Assembly: GCA_022826195.1 (NCBI GenBank)
Contig: JAJDVI010000018.1
Coordinates: 1 to 32,500 of the forward strand
Reading direction: 5' to 3'
Length of the DNA stretch: 32,500 nt
Origin: Acidobacteriota bacterium
Lineage (GTDB): Bacteria > Acidobacteriota > Vicinamibacteria > Marinacidobacterales > Marinacidobacteraceae
Within the stretch, counting starts at the first letter, position 1, and each line of letters begins with the position of its first letter. A program made the position numbers and the translations under genes. The notes under the pieces are model-generated. The model was not told where the DNA came from. It made no database searches and worked only from the letters and a program-made list of their open reading frames with translations. Positions 14,493 to 21,834 of this stretch are shown piece after piece.

Positions 14493-15854
14493 ATGCCACA
14501 AGGAATCTGGTTGAACCGCAGGGCGTTTCTGAAGGGCGCCGGCGCCACCGCGCTCGCGGGCGCGGCGACGTCGGGGACCTCGCTGCTCCACCCGGTGGCG
14601 GCGGGAGCCGCGGTGCAGGACGGGTCCGGCCAGTTCGACTTCGACACTCCCTACGACCGGATCGGCACGGATTGCGCCAAGTGGGACACCATCATCGAGC
14701 GGCACGGTGCGGAGAACATCCAGGTGGCGATGGGCGTCGCCGACATGGACTTCAAGTGCGCCCCCGTCATCACCGAGGCGCTGATGGACCGGGTGAAGCA
14801 CGAGAACTGGGGCTACCTCAAGATGCCGGAGGACTTCTTCCCGGCGATCATGGATTGGAACCGGACGCGCCACGGGCTGGAGATCAACCCCGACCTGATG
14901 GCCCTCTCCGACGGCGTCCACCCGGCGCTGATCGCGGCACTCAAGGCGTTCGCGCGGCCGGGCAGCAAGGTGTTGCTGACCACCTCCACCTACAGCGGCT
15001 TCTACACCGACCTGCGCGAGTCCCACACCCTCGCCGAAGAGAGCCCGCTGATCATCGACAACGGCGTCCACCGGCTGGACTTCGACGACCTCGAGTCCCG
15101 GATCTCGCAGGAGACCGATGCCCTGATCCTCTGCAACCCGCAGAACCCCACCGGCAACTGCTGGTCGGCGGAAGACCTGATGCGGCTGGGCCAACTGTGC
15201 CTCGAGCGCCGCGTGGTGGTGTTGGCCGACGAGATCCACTGCGACTTCGTCACCAAGGGGCAGAAGTACACGCCGTTCGCCACCCTGCCCGACAAGGCGG
15301 TGGTGGACAACAGCGTCACCTTCCAGTCGGGAAGCAAGACGTTCAGTCTGGCGGCGATGAAGGTCGCCTGGTTCCATTCCACCAATCCCGAGTACTTCCA
15401 GAAGGTCCAGGACCAGCACATGGCGCAGACCAACACGCTCGGCGTGGTGGCGCACCATGCGGCGCTCCGGGGCGGCGCGGACTGGCTGGACCAGTTGCTG
15501 GTCTACCTCGACGGCAACCACGACCTCGTGGAGCAATATCTCCGCGAGAAGGTGCCGCAGGTCAAGTACAGCAAGGCGCAGGGCACCTACCTTGCCTGGC
15601 TGGACGTGTCGCAGGTCGCCGAAGCGATCGGCGCGGCGGAGAAGGCCGCGGCGGCCACCGAGACCGAGGAGGAAGAGGTGACGCCGGAAGACATCGTGGT
15701 CCGCTGGCTGGTCGAAAACGCCGGGGTGTACACCAACCCGGGGTCGAACTACGGCCCGGGCGGCGAGGGTTGGGTTCGGATGAACCTGGGCACGTCGCGG
15801 CAGTTGATCCAGGTCGCGCTCGACAACATCGCGGAGGCGATGAACAGCCTGTAA
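14493..15854 (+). CDS. Tat-exported MalY/PatB-like PLP enzyme (aminotransferase class I/II fold)
   Basis: A 453-residue fold-type I PLP enzyme. The N-terminus has a twin-arginine signal, N-R-R-A-F-L-K (8-14), with a hydrophobic stretch to about residue 40. The enzyme part matches the MalY/PatB (C-S lyase) group: substrate segment VAMGVADMDFKCAPVI, cofactor-binding LILCNPQNPTGN and DEIHCDF, and the Schiff-base lysine K282 in SGSKTFSLAAMK. Relatives cleave cystathionine-type C-S bonds or transfer amino groups. An acidic insertion (ATETEEEEVTPED) lies near residue 390. Export by Tat fits a protein that must bind PLP before leaving the cytoplasm. It is the first of five close plus-strand genes; the next starts 9 bases after its stop. 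Reaction and substrate uncertain. Confidence 0.88.
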   Translation: MPQGIWLNRRAFLKGAGATALAGAATSGTSLLHPVAAGAAVQDGSGQFDFDTPYDRIGTDCAKWDTIIERHGAENIQVAMGVADMDFKCAPVITEALMDRVKHENWGYLKMPEDFFPAIMDWNRTRHGLEINPDLMALSDGVHPALIAALKAFARPGSKVLLTTSTYSGFYTDLRESHTLAEESPLIIDNGVHRLDFDDLESRISQETDALILCNPQNPTGNCWSAEDLMRLGQLCLERRVVVLADEIHCDFVTKGQKYTPFATLPDKAVVDNSVTFQSGSKTFSLAAMKVAWFHSTNPEYFQKVQDQHMAQTNTLGVVAHHAALRGGADWLDQLLVYLDGNHDLVEQYLREKVPQVKYSKAQGTYLAWLDVSQVAEAIGAAEKAAAATETEEEEVTPEDIVVRWLVENAGVYTNPGSNYGPGGEGWVRMNLGTSRQLIQVALDNIAEAMNSL

Positions 15855-15863
15855 CCCCCGACT

Positions 15864-16139
15864 ATGCGCCGCCGCGACTTCGCCGCGCTGGCCGCAGCGT
15901 CCACCGCTGGCGCGCTGTGGCAACAGGCGTGCGCCGAGGTCGAGGACACCGGCGAACTCTCCGCCGAAACGGTGGGCACTCTGCTCGACAACCAGGGGCC
16001 CCGGGGGATCTACGAGGACCCCACGGAGCTTGAGCGGCTCCGCCGGGCGGTAGAGAACATGATCGGCGTCCAGCGGACCCTCAGGGAGTTCCCGCTCGAT
16101 CCCGACGAACCGCCGCTCACCGTTTTCCGACGCGGTTGA
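15864..16139 (+). CDS. Small Tat-signal protein, GatC-like partner of the amidase
   Basis: A 91-residue protein. A twin-arginine start (MRRRDFAALAAASTAGALW) leads to a cysteine at 23 (QQAC, only a partial lipobox). The remainder holds a predicted helix, PTELERLRRAVENMIGVQRTLREFPL, and a proline-rich end, DPDEPPLTVFRR, which resembles GatC-like small subunits that wrap amidases of the GatA type. The stop overlaps a TTG just before the amidase start, so the two are translationally coupled. There is no clear ribosome-binding site; reading probably continues from the gene before. The function is inferred from position and pattern: a partner, and possibly the export carrier, of the next protein. 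Confidence 0.62.
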   Translation: MRRRDFAALAAASTAGALWQQACAEVEDTGELSAETVGTLLDNQGPRGIYEDPTELERLRRAVENMIGVQRTLREFPLDPDEPPLTVFRRG

Positions 16140-16141
16140 CC

Positions 16142-17617
16142 ATGGCAATCGAGGAATCCACCTTTTTCCTGACCGTCTCGGAGCTGGCGGCGGGCCTCCG
16201 GGACGGATCCTTCAGTTCCGTCGAGCTGACCGAGGCGTACCTCGATCGCGCGGAGGAGCTGGACGTTCCCCCGTTCGACCTGCCGAGCGAACCGCGCGAA
16301 GACCACCAGGGGAAGCTGGCCACCATGGTCACGATCGCCCGCGACCAGGCTCTCGCAGCGGCCGAGCGCGCGGATCGTGAGCTGGCGGCCGGCGACCCGC
16401 GCAGCATCCTGCACGGGCTTCCCTACGGGGTGAAGGACCTGCTGGACACGCGCGGCGTCCGCACCACCTGGGGATCGGGCATCTTCCGGGACCGCGTGCC
16501 GGACCGGAACGCCGCCGTCATCGACCGCCTGGAAGAGGCCGGGGCGGTGATGATGGCCAAGAACTCGCTCGGTGAGTTCGCGGGCGGCAACACCAGCTCG
16601 GCGCTGAACCCCTGGAAGCTGGACCGCACCAGCTTCGGTTCGTCGAGCGGGACGGTCTCGGCCGCGGTCGCGGGCCTGATCGGCTTCGGGATCGGCACCG
16701 AGACGGGCGGTTCCATCGTCTTCCCCGCGTCGGCAGTGGGAGCCTCGGGACTCCGTCCCACCTTCGGCCGGGTGAGTCGGTTCGGCTGCATGGCGCTCTC
16801 CTGGAGCCTCGACAAGATCGGCCCGGTGGGCCGCTCCGCGGAGGACTGCGGGCACGTGCTGGAGGTGATCGCCGGCCGGGACGCCCGGGACACCTCGACG
16901 GCGGACGAACCGTTCGTCTTCCGCGCGGATCCGGGGTCCATGCGCGGTAAGCGGCTCGGTGTCCACCGGCCCGAGTTCCTGCTTTCCCAGTCCGAGACCA
17001 CCCGGCGGGTGTTCCGGGAAGCACTCGACGTCTTCGCGGCCATGGGCGTGGAGATCGAGGACATCGAACTGCCCCGCTTCCCCACCGGGGCCCTCTTCAC
17101 CACCATCGTCACCGTGGAGAGCGGGACGAACTTCCGGTCCCTCTTCGACGACGGGCGCGCGGCGCAGATGTTCTCGTTCAACGAGGACCGGCGCGCCGGC
17201 TGGATGGCGGGCCGGATGCTCCCCGCCGCCGACTACCTGACCGCCCAGCGGATCCGCAACCAGCTCGTGCGCGAGGCCGACGAGATCGTTTCCCGCTACG
17301 ACGCGGTCATCGCGCCGACCTGGCCGAACGGGGCGGCGCTCCGGGTGGTGCGGGACGGCTGGCCGATCCCGGCGCGCAACGAGTGGGAGCCGCCGGACGA
17401 CGTGAGCGGGGCGACGCCGCGGCTCAACTACATCGCGAACCTCGTCGGCCACCCCGGGCTGGCCGTCCCCTGCGGATTCGACGAGGACGAGCTGCCGCTG
17501 TCGCTCCAGATCGTCGGCTCGCCGATGGACGACCAGGCGGTGCTGGACTTCGGGATGGCGTTCCAGCGGGAGACCGACTGGCACCGCCGGCGGCCGCCCT
17601 ACCCCTGGCGGGAGTAA
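16142..17617 (+). CDS. Amidase-signature family amidase (GatA-like), without own signal peptide
   Basis: A 491-residue amidase-signature enzyme. The Ser-cisSer-Lys triad is visible: K98 in YGVKDLLDT, the cis-Ser at S168 in FGSSSGTVSAA, and the nucleophile S191 in GTETGGSIVFP; spacings match known members. Such enzymes hydrolyse amides, including amino-acid amides, aryl and fatty-acid amides; no tRNA amidotransferase role is implied, as no gatB is near. Start ATG 16142 is chosen; TTG 16136 overlaps the previous stop and adds two residues. The protein begins directly with the usual N-terminal helix and has no signal, although all four neighbours in the cluster have one. It may be cytoplasmic, or be exported with the small Tat protein encoded just before it. 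Confidence 0.9.
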   Translation: MAIEESTFFLTVSELAAGLRDGSFSSVELTEAYLDRAEELDVPPFDLPSEPREDHQGKLATMVTIARDQALAAAERADRELAAGDPRSILHGLPYGVKDLLDTRGVRTTWGSGIFRDRVPDRNAAVIDRLEEAGAVMMAKNSLGEFAGGNTSSALNPWKLDRTSFGSSSGTVSAAVAGLIGFGIGTETGGSIVFPASAVGASGLRPTFGRVSRFGCMALSWSLDKIGPVGRSAEDCGHVLEVIAGRDARDTSTADEPFVFRADPGSMRGKRLGVHRPEFLLSQSETTRRVFREALDVFAAMGVEIEDIELPRFPTGALFTTIVTVESGTNFRSLFDDGRAAQMFSFNEDRRAGWMAGRMLPAADYLTAQRIRNQLVREADEIVSRYDAVIAPTWPNGAALRVVRDGWPIPARNEWEPPDDVSGATPRLNYIANLVGHPGLAVPCGFDEDELPLSLQIVGSPMDDQAVLDFGMAFQRETDWHRRRPPYPWRE

Positions 17618-17626
17618 CCCGGTCGG

Positions 17627-18949
17627 ATGAACCGGAAACGCGCGGGGCTCTCACGCCGTGAGTTCTTGGCGGGGTCCGGCGCGTTCGCGCTGGCGTGTTC
17701 CGCCCGCTCGGCCAGCGAGCCCGAGTTCGACTTGCTGCTGCGGGGCGGACACCTGATCGATCCGCGGAACGGGCTGAGCGCGGTCCGCGACGTCGCGGTC
17801 CACGACGGCAGGGTGGCGGCGGTCGAGGAGGCCATCGACCCGGGACGGGCCTTCAAGGTGGTCGAGTGCGGGGGCCTCTACGTCACCCCCGGGCTGATCG
17901 ACCTGCACGTCCACGTGTTCGCGGGCACGAACGAGCCGGGGTCCTACGCCGGGGACAACAGCCTCTACCCGGACGGCCACACCTTCCGCTCGGGGGTCAC
18001 GACGGTCCTCGACGCCGGCTGCGCCGGCTGGCGGAACTTCGAGACCTTTCGGGAGACGGTCATCAGCCGCAGCCGGACCCGGGTGCTGGCGCTGGCCAAC
18101 ATCGTCGGGCACGGGATGCGCGGCGGAGACATCGAGCAGGACGTCGAAGACATGAAGGCCGACCCGACCGCGGCCCTCGCCCGGGAGCATTCCGACGTGA
18201 TCGTCGGGGTGAAGACCGCCCACTACGCGGCGCCCGACTGGTACCCCGTGGAGGAGTCGGTGCGCGCCGGCGACGCTGTCGGAATCCCGGTGATGGTGGA
18301 CTTCGGGACCGATCACCCGGAACGGCCGCTCGAGACGCTGCTGGGCGAGAAGCTCCGCCCGGGAGACATCTACACGCACTGCTTCTCGGGCAACCGCCGG
18401 GAGCTGCTCGCGGACGGGACGCCCAATCCCGGTCTCCTCGCGGGCCGCGACCGGGGCGTCGTCTTCGACGTGGGCCACGGGGGCGGCAGCTTCAAGTGGA
18501 GCGTGGCGGCGGCGTGCCTCGCAGCCGGCTTCCCGGCGGACTCGATCTCCACGGACCTGCACATCGGTTCGATGAATGCCGGGATGCAGGACCAGGCCAC
18601 CACAATGAGCAAGTTCCTGGCGCTCGGCGTGTCCCTCGACGACGTGATCCGGCAGTCCACCTGGAACCCCGCCCGGCAGATGGGTCGCGAGGAGCTCGGG
18701 CACCTGTCCGTCGGGGCGATCGCCGATATCGCGGTGCTCAAGAAGGAATCCGGCGCGTTCGGCTTCGTGGACAGCTTCGGCGCGCGCCAGGACGGGACCG
18801 AGAAACTGGTCGCCGAGATGACCTTCAAGGACGGCCGGCTCGCCTGGGACCTGAACGGCCGGACCCGCCAGGACTGGCGGGAGCTCCCGGTGGACTACGG
18901 CCGCCAGGGCGATTCGCGCTGGGACGGCATCCTGCATCGGCTTTCCTAG
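17627..18949 (+). CDS. Tat-exported lipoprotein amidohydrolase (COG3964-like)
   Basis: A 440-residue metal-dependent hydrolase of the amidohydrolase superfamily. The signal has S-R-R-E-F-L-A (9-15) and a lipobox ALAC (C24). Metal-site elements: H94-V-H96, a candidate carboxylated lysine K196 (VGVKTAHY), H251 (YTHCFSG), H284 (DVGHGGGS) and D310 (STDLHIGSMN). In the strand-5 position, where a His is usual, the sequence reads VMVDFGTDH (D225). Relatives are often mislabelled dihydroorotase; some were shown to deacetylate acylated hydroxy acids such as acetyl-mandelate. Members often sit beside a SelA/DgaE-like gene, as here, 16 bases downstream. Periplasmic or membrane-anchored location is predicted. 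Substrate unknown. Confidence 0.88.
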   Translation: MNRKRAGLSRREFLAGSGAFALACSARSASEPEFDLLLRGGHLIDPRNGLSAVRDVAVHDGRVAAVEEAIDPGRAFKVVECGGLYVTPGLIDLHVHVFAGTNEPGSYAGDNSLYPDGHTFRSGVTTVLDAGCAGWRNFETFRETVISRSRTRVLALANIVGHGMRGGDIEQDVEDMKADPTAALAREHSDVIVGVKTAHYAAPDWYPVEESVRAGDAVGIPVMVDFGTDHPERPLETLLGEKLRPGDIYTHCFSGNRRELLADGTPNPGLLAGRDRGVVFDVGHGGGSFKWSVAAACLAAGFPADSISTDLHIGSMNAGMQDQATTMSKFLALGVSLDDVIRQSTWNPARQMGREELGHLSVGAIADIAVLKKESGAFGFVDSFGARQDGTEKLVAEMTFKDGRLAWDLNGRTRQDWRELPVDYGRQGDSRWDGILHRLS

Positions 18950-18965
18950 GCGGGAGGACGAGAAC

Positions 18966-20165
18966 ATGGCCATGAAGATGACCCGGCGGCGCGTGCTGCA
19001 GGGCGGCGCGTCCGCCGCCGTCCTGGGAGCCACAGCGTGCGGTACCCCCTCTGAGTCCGACACCCCCGCCGCTCCGGAGGAGGTCTACCGGCGGCTGGGA
19101 ATCGAACCGGTGATCAACGGCATCGGCACCGTGACGGTCCTGGGCGGCTCCCTGATGCCGCCCGAGGTCACCGACGCCATGGTCGCGGCGTCCCGCAACT
19201 TCGTGCCCCTGCCCGAGCTTCAGGAACGCGCGGGCGACCACATCGCCCGGCTGATCGGGGTGCCGGCCGCCATGATCTCCGCGGGGGCCGCGTCGGCGAT
19301 GACCTGCGGGACCGCTGCGGCGATCGCCGGCGACGACGACGACAAGCTGCGGATGCTCCCCGACACCACCGGGATGAAGAACGAGGTCATCCAGCAGCGG
19401 GCGCACCTCACCGGCTACCAGGCCCAGCTGGAGCTCGTGGGGGCGAAGATCGTTTGGGTGGACACCCGGGAGGAAGCCGAGGCGGCGATCAACGAACGGA
19501 CGGCCATGATGTTCTTCCTGAACTTCGCCGACCCGCGGGGCGAGATCAGCCGCGCCGAGTGGATCGACATCGCCAAGGCGCACAACGTGCCCACCCTGAA
19601 CGACGCCGCCGCCGACATCCCGCCTCCGGAGCGGCTCCACAGCTACGTCGAAGAGGGCTTCGACATGGTGGCCTTCTCGGGCGGCAAGGGGCTGATGGGT
19701 CCGCAGGCCACGGGACTCCTGCTCGGACGCCCCGACCTCATCGGGGCTGCCCGCAAGGCGATCAGCCCGTTCGGCGGCATCGGCCGCGGCATGAAGGTGG
19801 GCAAGGAGGAGATCGTCGGCCTGGTGGCGGCCGTCGAGCGGTACGTCTCCCTCGACCACGACGCCGAGCGGCGCGAACTCGACGCGCGCGCCGAGCTGAT
19901 TTCCGGGGTCCTGGGGAGCGTGAACGGTCTCTCCCTCGAGACCCACGTTCCGGAGATCGCCAACCACGTCCCCCACGTGGTGGTGAGCTGGGACGAGAGC
20001 GGCCTGGGCGTGACCTCGGAGGACGCGGTCGACCGGCTTCTCGAAGGCGATCCGCCGATCGCAGTCTCCCGGTCGGGAGAAGGGCGGCTCCGCATCTCGA
20101 CGTGGATGCTCCGCCCGGGCCAGGACGCCGTGGTGGCGGAACGGGTCAGGGCTCTGTTCGCCTGA
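18966..20165 (+). CDS. Tat-exported SelA/DgaE-like PLP enzyme, probable lipoprotein
   Basis: A 399-residue fold-type I PLP enzyme of the SelA-like (COG1921) group. The N-terminus has T-R-R-R-V-L-Q (6-12), a hydrophobic stretch and lipobox ATAC (C25). Family features are GVPAAMISAGAASAMTCGTA (about 98-117), LNDAAADIPP, and the PLP lysine K241 in AFSGGKGLMGPQ. Because it is exported and linked to an amidohydrolase, tRNA-dependent selenocysteine synthesis is unlikely despite the family name; DgaE-type relatives eliminate ammonia from amino-sugar acids. It lies 16 bases after the amidohydrolase and has a strong ribosome-binding site (GGGAGG at 18952-18957). The ATG at 18966 is kept; 18972 is a possible later start. 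It closes the five-gene cluster. Confidence 0.87.
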   Translation: MAMKMTRRRVLQGGASAAVLGATACGTPSESDTPAAPEEVYRRLGIEPVINGIGTVTVLGGSLMPPEVTDAMVAASRNFVPLPELQERAGDHIARLIGVPAAMISAGAASAMTCGTAAAIAGDDDDKLRMLPDTTGMKNEVIQQRAHLTGYQAQLELVGAKIVWVDTREEAEAAINERTAMMFFLNFADPRGEISRAEWIDIAKAHNVPTLNDAAADIPPPERLHSYVEEGFDMVAFSGGKGLMGPQATGLLLGRPDLIGAARKAISPFGGIGRGMKVGKEEIVGLVAAVERYVSLDHDAERRELDARAELISGVLGSVNGLSLETHVPEIANHVPHVVVSWDESGLGVTSEDAVDRLLEGDPPIAVSRSGEGRLRISTWMLRPGQDAVVAERVRALFA

Positions 20166-20202
20166 ACGGTCGCGCGGGGACCGCTTGGAACTCCGGCCCT
20201 AA

Positions 20203-21711
20203 CTAACGGCCCGAGGTCCGTTCGATGAACCCGCCGACATCCTCCCGCCACTGCGGCAGGAGCGATTCCTCGACGTACATCATGTGGCCGGCGGCGAAGT
20301 CGGCCCGCTCGATGTTCGCCCGGAGGTCCGGTGGCAGGCCCATCTGCTCCACGGACCACATCGCGGCGAAGTAGGGCGTGGCCAGGTCGTAGATCCCGTT
20401 GACGAGCAGGACCTTCAGGTCGGGGTTCCGCTTCATGGCCTGCGCGAGGTCGGGCGCCACGTTGGGGGTCCCGCCCCCACGAGCGAAGAAGCCGCCGCCG
20501 CCCAGCCGGCCCCAATTCCAGTTGCGGGTGGCGCCGCTCGGCACGTACTCCCGGTCGCCGTCGTAGCCCAGCTCGCCGCGGAGGTAGCTGTTGAACGCCG
20601 ACGTGTAGGCCGAGCTGATCGCGGTGGACTGGGGGTCGTGCGACGGACGGCCACCCAGCACGTTGCCGGCCGGCCCGGTGAAGCGGGCGTCGAGGCGTCC
20701 CACGATGCGTCCCTCGTCGCGGAGCAGCTCGGCCTCGAAGGCGGGCGCCGTCACCCGCAGGTTCGACTTGTCGATGAAGTCCTTGCTGAGGCCGGTGTAG
20801 AGGTGCATCTGGTCGATCACCCGGGCGCGCTTTGCCGGATCGAGGGTGGTGCCGGCGAGGAGCGCCGTCGCGTACTCGTTCAGCGACCACGCCTCCACCT
20901 CGGCCATGAACGCCTCCAGGTTGTCGGGAGAGCCGCCCGGGAGCCGGTCCAGGTAGCGCGCGGTGATCGCGTACGACGGAAGGTTGACGATGTAGGGGAT
21001 GTCGTCGCCCGGGGCGAACTGGATCGTGTTGAACTGCAACACCACCGAGACCAGCACGATGCCGTTCAGATCGATGTTGGCGCGCTGCAGATGTCTCGCC
21101 AGGACCGCGGAGCGGGTGGTTCCGTAGCTTTCCCCGAGCAGGTAGCGCGGCGAGTTCCAGCGGTCGTACTCGCTGAGGAAGCGCCGGACGAACTGGGCGA
21201 GCGAACGGGCGTCCTCGTCGATGCCCCAGAACCAGGACCCCTCCGTGTCCCCGACGGGGTGGCTGAAGCCGGTGCCGATGGGGTCCACCATCACGATGTC
21301 GGCCATGTCGAGGAGGGTGTAGGCGTTGTCCTCGAGCGGGTAGGGAGGCGCTCCCTGCGGACCGACCTCGGGGGTGACCACCCGGCGGGGTCCCATGATC
21401 CCCATGTGCAGCCAGAACGAGGCGGAGCCCGGTCCGCCGTTGTAGGCGAAGATCAGCGGCCGCTCGCGCGACGGCGCGCCGTTCTTGCGGAAGTAGGCGG
21501 TGTAGAACAGCTTGCCGGCCGGCTCACCGTCGTCATCGGTCAGGGTGGTGTTCGCGACCACCGCGTCGTACTCGACGGTCTCGCCGCTCATCTCGATCGA
21601 GTGGCTGGTTTCCCAGCGGGATTTCCCGGCGGCCTCGGGGCCGTCTTCCTGGGCCGAGGCCACCGCGGCAAGAGCAAGCAGGACAACGAAGAGAAGGGCC
21701 TTCTTCAACAT
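20203..21711 (-). CDS. Secreted S10-family serine carboxypeptidase
   Basis: A 502-residue protein with a Sec signal (MLKKALLFVVLLALAAVASA, then Q). Serine carboxypeptidase features: oxyanion segment NGGPGSAS (91-98), nucleophile S195 in GESYG, D442 in NGIYDLATP and H476 in AAGHMMY form a complete catalytic triad in the alpha/beta-hydrolase order. S10 enzymes remove C-terminal amino acids from peptides, usually at acidic pH. The start ATG is preceded by GGAGG (minus strand, 21719-21723); a longer frame starting 14 codons upstream would lack the clean signal. It converges on the Tat cluster with only 37 bases between stops, and follows the TonB gene's terminator, so it is probably its own transcription unit. 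Confidence 0.92.
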   Translation of the reverse strand: MLKKALLFVVLLALAAVASAQEDGPEAAGKSRWETSHSIEMSGETVEYDAVVANTTLTDDDGEPAGKLFYTAYFRKNGAPSRERPLIFAYNGGPGSASFWLHMGIMGPRRVVTPEVGPQGAPPYPLEDNAYTLLDMADIVMVDPIGTGFSHPVGDTEGSWFWGIDEDARSLAQFVRRFLSEYDRWNSPRYLLGESYGTTRSAVLARHLQRANIDLNGIVLVSVVLQFNTIQFAPGDDIPYIVNLPSYAITARYLDRLPGGSPDNLEAFMAEVEAWSLNEYATALLAGTTLDPAKRARVIDQMHLYTGLSKDFIDKSNLRVTAPAFEAELLRDEGRIVGRLDARFTGPAGNVLGGRPSHDPQSTAISSAYTSAFNSYLRGELGYDGDREYVPSGATRNWNWGRLGGGGFFARGGGTPNVAPDLAQAMKRNPDLKVLLVNGIYDLATPYFAAMWSVEQMGLPPDLRANIERADFAAGHMMYVEESLLPQWREDVGGFIERTSGR

Positions 21712-21785
21712 TCCGGGACCTCCGGGGATGGCGGGAGTGGAACCGGCGAGCATACGTGATCCCCCGGCGCCGGCCGGAAACAGAA

Positions 21786-21816
21786 AGGGGAACCGCCCGC
21801 GAAGGGCGGTTCCCCT
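21786..21816 (-). terminator. Strong hairpin terminator after the TonB receptor gene
   Basis: On the minus strand, AGGGGAACCGCCC pairs with GGGCGGTTCCCCT: 13 perfect pairs with a five-base TTCGC loop, followed by a short T-containing tail (TTCTG). It lies 18 bases past the receptor stop codon. It should end the receptor transcript before the S10 gene. Confidence 0.85.
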
Positions 21817-21834
21817 GGATGCGGGACTCGAAGG

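Noticed and set aside
16142-17617. GatA of the tRNA amidotransferase
   Set aside because: No gatB is present, and the neighbour GatC-like protein has an export signal.
17627-18949. Dihydroorotase of pyrimidine synthesis
   Set aside because: It is exported, and the sequence fits the COG3964-like group, which is often mislabelled this way. No pyrimidine gene is near.
18966-20165. Selenocysteine synthase (selA), linked to selD in this window
   Set aside because: The protein has a Tat signal and lipobox, and pairs with an amidohydrolase. A tRNA-dependent enzyme would stay in the cytoplasm, and no selB or tRNA-Sec is nearby.
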